Below, in pieces: positions 35,752-43,980 of a stretch of 64,000 bases of DNA. The notes below the pieces were generated by a model, which was given only the letters and a program-made list of their open reading frames with translations, had not been told where the DNA came from and did not search any database. The DNA lies in assembly GCF_013839515.1 (NCBI RefSeq), contig NZ_JACDNQ010000003.1, forward strand, positions 91,937 to 155,936, written 5' to 3'. The translations under genes and the position numbers were made by a program. Numbering within the stretch: position 1 is the first letter of the stretch; each line of letters opens with the position of its first letter. This stretch comes from Natronomonas salinimetallica (GTDB taxonomy: Archaea > Halobacteriota > Halobacteria > Halobacteriales > Haloarculaceae).

Positions 35752-36747
35752 GTGGCAGGCCCTCTTCGCTTCCGCCGGTCGAATGGAACGTGGTCCCGCG
35801 ATCGCGTCCGAGAGCAGCTTTTGGCCCCGCTGGACTCGCAGTTCGGTGCGCGACTCGAGGACCCATGGTTCTCGGTCGGCGACGACCGCTACGATGCCGT
35901 CCGCCTCGACATGCAAAACGGCGACGTCGCGCTGTTCGCGTTCCGGCCCGGCCGGGCCTACTGGCTCGGCAACACCGAGACGCCGGAAGCGCTCTGGCGC
36001 ACTGACAAGGAGACGTTCGCCGAGGCTCCCTACGCGGTCTCACGGTGGGCCGAGCGCGAGCTCACCGCCAGACTCGAGGTCACCGATCCGTGGCTCGCCG
36101 AGTTCGAGTACGTCACGTGGTTTTTCCTCCCGGTGTTCTTCTCGAAGGACGGCCGGAACACGACCCGGACGTTCTTCGCCGAGGACGCCGCCGGCTTCCC
36201 CGACGCGAGCCGCGAGGCCGGCCTCGGGTTCTACGAGTCGCTGCTCGCGACCGGTGTCCTCGACGACCACCGCTACACGATGGCGTCGAAACTCGGTACG
36301 TCGCCGGGATACGACCTCACCCGGATGCGCGCGACGATGTCGGAGTTCACCGTCGCGAAGGTCCTCGCCGACGCCGGCCTCGGGTTCGTCCCGGAGGTCG
36401 AGCAGGCGAGCGGCCACGCCCTCGATTTCGCCGTCGGCGATCGGCTTGTCGAGGTCACGCGACCCGAGCCGCCGGCCCGACGCTCCCACGCCGACCATCC
36501 CGTCGCGGCGGTCAAAGAGACCGGCGGCGCGAAACGCACCGACCAGCTCGCCAAACACCCGAACGCCGTCCTCTTTGTCGACTGTACGTCCTTTAGCGAC
36601 GCCGAGTGGTCGGCCGTACGAGCCGAACAGCCGGGGGTCGGCCACGAGCCGACCGTGGTGTTTCGGGCCCGCCCCGACGGTCGGGTCGAGGGGTATCTGT
36701 ACGGGCGACTCCCGTTCGATCTCGACGGCGCTATCGGGTTCGTCTGA
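35752..36747 (+). CDS. DUF5784-family protein
   Basis: 331 residues starting with GTG. LRFRRSNGTWSRDRVREQLL, FRPGRAYWLGNTETPEALWR and the C-terminal nuclease-like part (GLGFVPEVEQASGHALDFAV, then RLVEVTRPEPP) match haloarchaeal DUF5784. The segment with D..EVT near residues 223-240 recalls a PD-(D/E)xK core, but activity is not shown. The promoter region is the microsatellite cluster. Confidence 0.82.
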   Translation: MAGPLRFRRSNGTWSRDRVREQLLAPLDSQFGARLEDPWFSVGDDRYDAVRLDMQNGDVALFAFRPGRAYWLGNTETPEALWRTDKETFAEAPYAVSRWAERELTARLEVTDPWLAEFEYVTWFFLPVFFSKDGRNTTRTFFAEDAAGFPDASREAGLGFYESLLATGVLDDHRYTMASKLGTSPGYDLTRMRATMSEFTVAKVLADAGLGFVPEVEQASGHALDFAVGDRLVEVTRPEPPARRSHADHPVAAVKETGGAKRTDQLAKHPNAVLFVDCTSFSDAEWSAVRAEQPGVGHEPTVVFRARPDGRVEGYLYGRLPFDLDGAIGFV

Positions 36748-36882
36748 TCGGCGGACGCACCCGCGAGCCGGTGTTGACCCTCGCGGTTGGCGGACGCACC
36801 CGCGAGCCGACGCTCCCTCGCGGCCCGGAGCCCCGTCCGCGAGTCGGAACCGCTAACAGCCAGCCGTACGCAACCCGACACA

Positions 36883-38397
36883 ATGAAACTCCCCGAAACG
36901 CAACTCGCGCTGCTGGAGGCGGCCAGCGCGACGGATCCGAAGACGATCGGAGCGCTCACCGAGGAGATCGGCGAAGACACGGCGGCGGTCACGCGGGCGG
37001 CGTTCGAACTCGCCGAGTCCGGTCTGTTGGCCGTCGAGGAGCGCGTCCTCGAGGACGCCTCGCTCACCGAGGAGGGCGAACGCTACCGGGCGTCGGGACT
37101 GCCCGAACTCCGGCTCAGAGCCGCCGCCGTCGAGGCGGGTGCCGACGAGTCGTCGGTCGAGATGGGCCGACTCATCGACCGGTCCGATCTGGGGGGCCCC
37201 GAGGTCGACGTTGCGCTGTCGAATTTCGCCAGAAAGGGGTACGGCGAGATCGACGGCGGGATGATCGCGCTCGGCGACGCCCCCGAGTACGACCCCGAAG
37301 CCGACCCCGAGGCCGAGGCGCTCGACGCCGTCGGAGTCGGAGACGCCGATGCCCCCGACGACGCGATCCTCGACCGCCTCGAGACGCGGGGGCTCGTCGA
37401 ACGAACCGAGACGACCGTCCGGAGCGTCACGCTCACCGACGAGGGCGTGACGGCGCTCATGGAAGGCGTCGAGGCGACGGAGACGGTCGGGGCGCTCACG
37501 CCGGAACTGCTCACCTCCGGCGAGTGGGAGGAGGTCGAGTTCACCGAGTACAACGTCGAGGCCGACGCCGAGACCGTCCACGGCGGCAAAGAACACATCC
37601 TCCGTCAGACCGCCAACCGCGTGAAAGACGTCCTCGTCGGTATGGGCTTTCGGGAGATGGAGGGTCCCCACGCGGACGCCGACTTCTGGATCAACGACTG
37701 TCTGTTCATGCCGCAGGACCACCCCGCCCGGACCCACTGGGACCGCTTCGCCCTCGACGTGGCTCCGATGGACGACCTCCCGGCCGATCTCATCGAGCGC
37801 GTCGAGGACGTCCACCGAAACGGCGTCACCACCGAGGGCGACGGCTATCACTCCCCGTGGGACGAGGATTTCGCCCGTGCCGTCGCCCTGCGTGGCCACA
37901 CTACCTCGCTGTCGATGCGATATCTCTCCGGGCACGCTGTCGGCGACCTCGAACCGCCCGAGCGGTACTTCAGCGTCGAGAAGGTCTACCGCAACGACAC
38001 GCTCGATCCGACCCACCTCCTGGAGTTCTTCCAGATCGAGGGATGGGTGATGGCTGAGGAACTCTCCGTGCGGGACCTGATGGGGACGTTCACGGAGTTC
38101 TACGAGCAGTTCGGCATCACGGATCTGGAGTTCAAACCCCACTACAATCCCTATACGGAGCCGAGTTTCGAGCTGTTCGGCAGGCACCCGGAGACGGACG
38201 AACTGATCGAGATCGGCAACTCCGGGCTCTTCCGCGAGGAGGTGCTCTCGCCGCTCGGCGTCGAGTGCGACGTGATGGCGTGGGGGCTGGCGCTCGAACG
38301 GCTGCTCATGTTGATGTACGGCTTCGAGGACATCCGCGACGTCCACGGGACGCTGTGCGATCTTGACCTGTTGCGAAACGTGGAGGTGGTGTACTGA
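36883..38397 (+). CDS. pheS: Phenylalanyl-tRNA synthetase alpha subunit
   Basis: 504 residues. N-terminal winged-helix repeats typical of archaeal PheS (LPETQLALLEAAS..., EMGRLIDRSDL) precede the class II catalytic core: motif 1 region RQTANRVKDVLVGMGFREME, motif 2 FSVEKVYRNDTLDPTHL, motif 3 GLALERLLMLMYG. The ATG at 36883 starts the conserved domain. The stop overlaps the pheT start by one base. Confidence 0.96.
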   Translation: MKLPETQLALLEAASATDPKTIGALTEEIGEDTAAVTRAAFELAESGLLAVEERVLEDASLTEEGERYRASGLPELRLRAAAVEAGADESSVEMGRLIDRSDLGGPEVDVALSNFARKGYGEIDGGMIALGDAPEYDPEADPEAEALDAVGVGDADAPDDAILDRLETRGLVERTETTVRSVTLTDEGVTALMEGVEATETVGALTPELLTSGEWEEVEFTEYNVEADAETVHGGKEHILRQTANRVKDVLVGMGFREMEGPHADADFWINDCLFMPQDHPARTHWDRFALDVAPMDDLPADLIERVEDVHRNGVTTEGDGYHSPWDEDFARAVALRGHTTSLSMRYLSGHAVGDLEPPERYFSVEKVYRNDTLDPTHLLEFFQIEGWVMAEELSVRDLMGTFTEFYEQFGITDLEFKPHYNPYTEPSFELFGRHPETDELIEIGNSGLFREEVLSPLGVECDVMAWGLALERLLMLMYGFEDIRDVHGTLCDLDLLRNVEVVY

Positions 38398-40217
38398 TGC
38401 CCGTCGTCGAGGTCGATCCCGACGAACTGCGGGCGCTGGCGGGTGCCGAGGACAAACCCGATTCGGAGCTGAAAGGCGACCTCTTCTCGCTCGGCTTGGA
38501 GTTCGAAGGCGAGACCGATGACGGCGACTTCGAGTTGGAGTTCGCCCCCGACCGGCTCGATCGGCTCTCCGTCGAGGGGATCGCCCGCTCGCTGCGCTAC
38601 CAGTACGGCCACGACCGGGGGCTTTATCTCCCCGAGACAAACGATGCCCAGTGGGCCATCGAGGTCGAGGGGTCGGTGCCCGAGGAACGCCCGTACGTCA
38701 CCGGCGCGATCGTCCGCGGGCTGGATCTCGACGAGAGCCGGCTCGAATCGCTCATCCAACTCCAGGAGAAACTCCACGCCACGATGGGCCGTGGTCGAGC
38801 GAAGGGCGCGATCGGCGTCCACGATCTGGCGATGCTGAAGGGCCGGCGTGCCGGCGACGACGACCACGGCCCGGCGACGGCGACGAAAACGATCACCTAT
38901 CGGGGCGTCGAACCGGACGGCGATCGGTTCGTTCCGCTGGACGACGACTCGGACCGAAGCCCCGCCGAGGTGCTGGAGACCCACCCGACGGGCGAGACCT
39001 ACCGCGACCTCGTCGATGGGTTGGATTACTATCCCGCGATCTACGATGACGTCGGTCTCTTTTCGTTCCCGCCCGTCATCAACGGCAAACGGACCGAGGT
39101 CGACGAGGGATCGCGTGACCTGTTCGTCGAGATGACCGGCACCGACCAGTGGACGATCGATCGAATGCTGTCGATCGTCTGTTACGCGCTCGATGCCCGC
39201 GGCGGCCGGATCGAGGCGGTCGAGGTTCGCTACGACGACCGCGAGTTGCTCCGGCCGGACCTCTCGACGGACACGAAACGCGTCGCTCACGACCGCATCG
39301 AGCGGACGCTCGGGGTCGACATCCCCGGGACCGAGGTCGTCGACCTGCTCGAACGGGCCGGCCTCGACGCGGAGCCGTCCGGGGGCGATGGATCGGTGCG
39401 ACCCGGAGCCGCTCCCGCCGACGGGAGGGCGGATCCAAGCGGCCTCGGGGACGACGCCCCCGACCGTGACGCGTTCGACGACGCGTTGAGCTACGACGTC
39501 GAGATCCCGTCCTACCGGGTCGACGTCCTCCACCCCGCCGATGTCGTCGACGACGTGGGGCGTGCGTACGGCTTCAACGAACTCGAACCGACGTACCCGA
39601 ACGTCTCGACCGTCGGCGGCCGCCACGGGACCTCTCGGCTCGAGGACGCCGCCCGCGACGCGCTCGTCGGTCTCGGCTTCGAGGACCTGTTGAACTTCCA
39701 CATGACGAACGAAGAGGCGCTTTTCGACCGGATGGGACTCGCCCCCGATGACGACGCCCTCGGCGCTCGGGAGCCGCCGACCATCACCGGACCCTATAGC
39801 GAGGCCTACACCGTCCTGCGGACGTGGGCGCTTCCCTCGCTGTTGATGGTCCTCGAAAACAACACCCACCGGAGCTACCCACAGGACCTCGCCGAGATCG
39901 GCCTCGTTGCGGGCGTCGATCCCGACGAGCCGACCGGTGTCGCCGAACACCGTTCGGTCGCCGGCGTCGTCGCCCGGACCGACGCCTCCTATGAGGACGC
40001 CAAGGCCGGACTCCAGGCGATCGCACGCGCGTTCGATACGGCGCTTTCGACGCCGCCGACGGCACATCCCTCGTTTATAAACGGTCGGACGGCCGAGATC
40101 GTCCTCGACGGCGAGTCGGTCGGCGTCGTCGGCGAACTCCACCCGAACGTGCTCGTCGAACACGACCTCGAACTCCCGGTCGCGGCCTTCGAGTTCCGCC
40201 TCGACGGGCTCCGGTGA
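38397..40217 (+). CDS. pheT: Phenylalanyl-tRNA synthetase beta subunit
   Basis: 606 residues, archaeal-type PheT with B3/4 domain (GAIGVHDLAMLKG), B5 domain (VDIPGTEVVDLLERAGLDAE, then YDVEIPSYRVDVLHPADVVD) and the catalytic-like core (EDLLNFHMTNEEALFDRM). A Gly/Pro/Asp-rich insertion of about 35 residues interrupts B5 near residue 325. Forms the heterotetramer with PheS. Confidence 0.95.
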   Translation: MPVVEVDPDELRALAGAEDKPDSELKGDLFSLGLEFEGETDDGDFELEFAPDRLDRLSVEGIARSLRYQYGHDRGLYLPETNDAQWAIEVEGSVPEERPYVTGAIVRGLDLDESRLESLIQLQEKLHATMGRGRAKGAIGVHDLAMLKGRRAGDDDHGPATATKTITYRGVEPDGDRFVPLDDDSDRSPAEVLETHPTGETYRDLVDGLDYYPAIYDDVGLFSFPPVINGKRTEVDEGSRDLFVEMTGTDQWTIDRMLSIVCYALDARGGRIEAVEVRYDDRELLRPDLSTDTKRVAHDRIERTLGVDIPGTEVVDLLERAGLDAEPSGGDGSVRPGAAPADGRADPSGLGDDAPDRDAFDDALSYDVEIPSYRVDVLHPADVVDDVGRAYGFNELEPTYPNVSTVGGRHGTSRLEDAARDALVGLGFEDLLNFHMTNEEALFDRMGLAPDDDALGAREPPTITGPYSEAYTVLRTWALPSLLMVLENNTHRSYPQDLAEIGLVAGVDPDEPTGVAEHRSVAGVVARTDASYEDAKAGLQAIARAFDTALSTPPTAHPSFINGRTAEIVLDGESVGVVGELHPNVLVEHDLELPVAAFEFRLDGLR

Positions 40218-40237
40218 ACGTCCGGACCGCCCCCGCC

Positions 40238-41749
40238 TCAATCGTCTACGTCGAGATCGACGTCCACGTCCGGTTCCGTGGGATCTCCGTTCCCCCCGGC
40301 TCTGACGTCGCCGTCGCGCCACGTCCCCCGGCGGAACCACGCGTACGTGATGCCCGCACCCGCGACGTTCGAGACGACGAACCCCCACCAGATGCCGGGC
40401 GGCCCGAGGGCCCCGACGAGCGCCGGTAGTTCGACCGTGACGCCAACGACGTCGAACGTGTACGGGCCGACCCCGTAGGCCAGCGCCGCCGCGACCGGCA
40501 GACGGATGCCCCCGAGGAACGCGAGCGCGATGGCGGCGGCGATGAGTGTCTGTCCCGCCCCTCGGAACGCGCCGGTGTAGGCGCGTATCACGCCGATGAA
40601 CCCGAACGTGAGCGAGACGTACCGGAGGAACTCCGCGCCGACGTCGAGTACGGCGGGATCGTCGGTGAACACCGCGGAAATCGGCTCCGGAAACGAGAAG
40701 ATCAACACGCCGGCGGCCCCGAGGATGAGAAACATCGCCTTCGAGGCGAAGTGGGCCGCCTGGCCGGCCCGGTCGGGCTTTTCCGCGCCGATGTTCTGTC
40801 CGGCCATCGTTTCGACGCCCTGAGAGACGGCGATCGCCGGCAGGAAGATGACCGAGAAGATCCGAACGCCGATCCCGTAGCCGGCGACGACCGCCGTCGG
40901 AAAGCTTCCGACGACCAACAGCATCGCGTTGACCGAGGCGGCCCGTCCGGTCCCCTCGATCGACGCCGGGACACCGACGTCGAGCATCGTCTTGAAATAC
41001 GCGGCGTCGGGGCGCATGTCCGCGAGCCGGATTTTGACGCCCCGGGTTCCGGCGAACATGATCGCGAGGCCGACGGCCATCGCTAGTCCCCGAGCGACGA
41101 TGGTCGCGTAGGCGGCTCCGACGACGCCCAACTCGGGGAAGGAGACGGTCCCGACGAGCGGGGCGTCGGTGACGAGTGTCCACCCGAAGATGAGAAACGG
41201 ATCCAACGCGAGGTTGACGACGACGGTGCCGAACATCACGAGCATCGGCGTGACCGTGTCGCCGTACCCCCGCATCAACGAAATGAAGACGAAGAAGCCG
41301 AACATCAGCGGCAGTCCGAGCGAGATCACCTGCATGTAGGCGGTCGCGGCCGCGAGCGTCGCCGGTTCGGCCCCGAACAGACGCAAGAGATCGTCGACCA
41401 GCACGTACCCCGCCGCCCCGATCACGACGGCGACGACGACCGCGAACAGCACCGTCTGGGAGGCAGCGTACTCCGCGGCGCGTTCGTCGCCCGCCCCGAC
41501 GTTCTGGGCGACAAGCACGGATCCGGCGACCGAGACCCCGAGCCCCAGCGAGATGAGCAAAAACACCATCGGAAACGCGAAGGATATGGCCGCCAGCGCC
41601 GTCGTCGAATACTGGCCGAGCCAGAACATATCGACGAGGTTGTAGGCGGTCTGCAACAGGTTCGTAATGACGATCGGAACCGAGAGATAAAACAGCGGCT
41701 TCGCGATCCCGCCCTCGGTGAGCTCGAGATCGTCCGGGCCTTTGAACAT
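40238..41749 (-). CDS. MATE-family efflux transporter
   Basis: 503 residues with about 12 membrane helices in two repeats. Features are LFYLSVPIVITNLLQTAYNLVDMFWLGQ-type N-terminus, AGSVLVAQNVGAGDERAAEYA and the matching second-half GVETMAGQNIGAEKPDRAGQAA. Exports drugs or metabolites in exchange for Na+ or H+. Convergent with pheT, with only about 20 bp between. Confidence 0.92.
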   Translation of the reverse strand: MFKGPDDLELTEGGIAKPLFYLSVPIVITNLLQTAYNLVDMFWLGQYSTTALAAISFAFPMVFLLISLGLGVSVAGSVLVAQNVGAGDERAAEYAASQTVLFAVVVAVVIGAAGYVLVDDLLRLFGAEPATLAAATAYMQVISLGLPLMFGFFVFISLMRGYGDTVTPMLVMFGTVVVNLALDPFLIFGWTLVTDAPLVGTVSFPELGVVGAAYATIVARGLAMAVGLAIMFAGTRGVKIRLADMRPDAAYFKTMLDVGVPASIEGTGRAASVNAMLLVVGSFPTAVVAGYGIGVRIFSVIFLPAIAVSQGVETMAGQNIGAEKPDRAGQAAHFASKAMFLILGAAGVLIFSFPEPISAVFTDDPAVLDVGAEFLRYVSLTFGFIGVIRAYTGAFRGAGQTLIAAAIALAFLGGIRLPVAAALAYGVGPYTFDVVGVTVELPALVGALGPPGIWWGFVVSNVAGAGITYAWFRRGTWRDGDVRAGGNGDPTEPDVDVDLDVDD

Positions 41750-41853
41750 CAGCGCCGTCCCTCCCGACCGATCCCCTCGTCCAGTCTCCCTTCGTGACCG
41801 CGCACTACCGAGAGTACGCCCCGGCCGGGCAAATGGATTCCGTCTCGACGCCG

Positions 41854-41905
41854 CGCCCTCGTTCAGCAGTGGCCGTGCTCGCCCTCGTTCAGCAGTGGCC
41901 GTGCT
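41854..41905. repeat. 26-bp tandem duplication at the mutL stop codon
   Basis: Two identical copies, 41854-41879 and 41880-41905, containing CCCTCGTTCAGCAGTGGCCG. The mutL-side copy ends inside the stop codon. Confidence 0.93.
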
Positions 41906-43934
41906 ACCTTCGCCGGCCGCCGTGGCCCGGATAGTCGCGCTCGAAGCGCTCGTCGATCTCCGACGTGGACACCTCGATCACTGTCGGCCGGCCGTGCGGG
42001 CAGGCGTAGGGGTTTTCACAGCCGTCCAGGGCCTCGAGCAGCCCCTTGACGGTCCCCTCCCGCAGCGAGGTGTTCCCCTTGATCGAGGGATGACACGCCA
42101 GATCGCCCAGGACGTCGTCGACGACCGACTCGACGGTGCCGTCGGGGTCGCCGCCGACGAACTCCCCCAGCAGGTCGCGGGCGAGCTTTGGTGCGGTCTC
42201 GCCGACGTGGTCGGCCAGAAACGCCGGCACCGTCGTCACCGCGAGCGTCTCGTCGTCGTCGAGCCGCGTTCTGAACCCCAGCCGCGAGAGCGCCTCGCCG
42301 TACTCGGAAACGAGCGCCGCCTCGCGGGCGGTCACCCCGACTGTCACCGGGTCGGCGAGCGTCTGGGTCGTGACATCCCCGGCGAAGCGCTCCCGTAACC
42401 GCTCGTAGTTCACCCGCTCGTCCGCGGCGTGTTGGTCGATCAAGACCAGACCGTCATCGGCCTCGGCGACCAGGTACGTGTCGTCGAACTGTCCGAGGAC
42501 GCCCAGGTCGGGGAGCCGATCGAAACGCTCGGGCGTACCGGCCGTTTCCCCGCCGTCGAGCGTCCGCTGTGTCGTGGCCCCGGACGGGGAGTCAACACTC
42601 GGGGACGCCGTCGTCGAGGACTCCTTTCGCGTCGACGCACCGGCCTTCGAGGTGGGGACTTCCCCGCCGGTGTCGGTCCCCGTCCCGGTCCCCGGAGTGC
42701 CGTGGTTTCGCGCTCGTCCGCCCGTCCGGTCCGTCCCGGAGGTGCTCGCCTCCCCGGTTTCGACGTCGGTCTTCTCGCTTCGGCTTCCGGTTTCGACCCC
42801 CTCCGTCCCGGCGGCGTCATCCCGATCGCCGTGGCCGTCCGAACCGCCCCGGTCCCCGTCTCGGGGGGTTCCGGGCGATACCGCCGTCTGTTCGGGGGCC
42901 GACCGTCCACGTGGCGCGCGCGAACGAAGCAGTCCCGCCTCCGAGAGCGCCGACTCGACCGCCTCGGCGACGCCGGCTTTGACCGCCGCCTCCTCGGCGA
43001 AGAGTACCTCCAGCTTCCGGGGGTGGACGTTCACGTCGACCCCGCCCGGCGGGAGCGACAGATCGACGACCGCGAAGGGGTATCGATCCGGCGCGAGCCG
43101 GTCCCCGTAGGCGTCGACGACCGCCTCCCTGACCGTGCTCGCGGTCACGTACCGGCCCTCGACCAGCGTCGTCACGTACTCCCGGCCCGCGCGGTTCGTC
43201 TCGGGGTGGCTAACGAGCCCCTCGACGCCGGCCAGCGGGCCGTCGTCCCCCTCGGACTCGACGGGGATCATCGACGAGGCCACGTCGCGGCCGTAGACCG
43301 CCATCACCGCGCTCTTTCGGTCGCCGTCGCCCGTCGTGGCGAACGTCTCGCCGCCGTCCCGCGAGAGCGATATCGCGACGTCGGGGCGGGCCAGCGCGTA
43401 GCCGGTGACGATCCGGGCGACGTGGTCGAACTCCGTCGCCTCGGTCTTGAGATACTTCCGGCGCGCCGGGACGTTCCCGAAGAGGTCTCTCACCTCGACG
43501 GTCGTCCCCTCCGGACAGCCCGTGGGGCCACACGAGACGAGCTCGCCGTGTCCGACGATCAACTCGGTGCCGTGGGAGCCGCCACGCGGCTTCGTCCGAA
43601 TCCCGAGACGGGCGATCGACCCGATCGCGTGCAGCGCCTCCCCACGGAAGCCGAGCGTGCCGATCGCGGCGAGCTCCCCGACGTCCCGGAGCTTGCTCGT
43701 CGTATGTTCCTCGATCGCCAGTCTGGCGTCGGATTCGGCCATCCCGACCCCGTCGTCCGAGACGACGATCCGGTCGGTCCCGCCCGCCTCGACCGTCACG
43801 TCGACCCGGCTCGCGTCGGCGTCGAGGGCGTTCTCGACGAGCTCTTTGACGACGGACGCGGGGCGCTCGACGACCTCGCCCGCCGCGATTCGATCCCGCG
43901 TTTCGGCGTCGAGTTCCCTGATTTCCGGTGGCAT
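41904..43934 (-). CDS. mutL: DNA mismatch repair protein MutL
   Basis: 676 residues. GHKL ATPase motifs: VVKELVENALDADA, DDGVGM and TLGFRGEALHAIGSIA. A disordered Ser/Thr/Gly/Asp-rich linker covers about 340-490. The C-terminal dimerisation domain has the endonuclease motif IDQHAADERVNYERLRE and CPHGRP, so this MutL should nick DNA itself, as in organisms without MutH. Only 46 bp after mutS, same operon. Confidence 0.96.
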   Translation of the reverse strand: MPPEIRELDAETRDRIAAGEVVERPASVVKELVENALDADASRVDVTVEAGGTDRIVVSDDGVGMAESDARLAIEEHTTSKLRDVGELAAIGTLGFRGEALHAIGSIARLGIRTKPRGGSHGTELIVGHGELVSCGPTGCPEGTTVEVRDLFGNVPARRKYLKTEATEFDHVARIVTGYALARPDVAISLSRDGGETFATTGDGDRKSAVMAVYGRDVASSMIPVESEGDDGPLAGVEGLVSHPETNRAGREYVTTLVEGRYVTASTVREAVVDAYGDRLAPDRYPFAVVDLSLPPGGVDVNVHPRKLEVLFAEEAAVKAGVAEAVESALSEAGLLRSRAPRGRSAPEQTAVSPGTPRDGDRGGSDGHGDRDDAAGTEGVETGSRSEKTDVETGEASTSGTDRTGGRARNHGTPGTGTGTDTGGEVPTSKAGASTRKESSTTASPSVDSPSGATTQRTLDGGETAGTPERFDRLPDLGVLGQFDDTYLVAEADDGLVLIDQHAADERVNYERLRERFAGDVTTQTLADPVTVGVTAREAALVSEYGEALSRLGFRTRLDDDETLAVTTVPAFLADHVGETAPKLARDLLGEFVGGDPDGTVESVVDDVLGDLACHPSIKGNTSLREGTVKGLLEALDGCENPYACPHGRPTVIEVSTSEIDERFERDYPGHGGRRR

Positions 43935-43980
43935 CGCTGGTCGATTCGACGATGTATCGGACCGGGGGTAACCGTTTCGC

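Noticed and set aside
35307..36005. Open frames encoding Pro-Lys or Phe-Gly repeats over the hexamer array
   Set aside because: Both strands and several frames are open only because the hexamer has no stop codon. The products are pure dipeptide repeats.
38151..41183. 1010-codon minus-strand open frame across pheS, pheT and the MATE gene
   Set aside because: It runs antisense through pheT and in another frame of the MATE gene, both of which are clear. High GC removes stops by chance.
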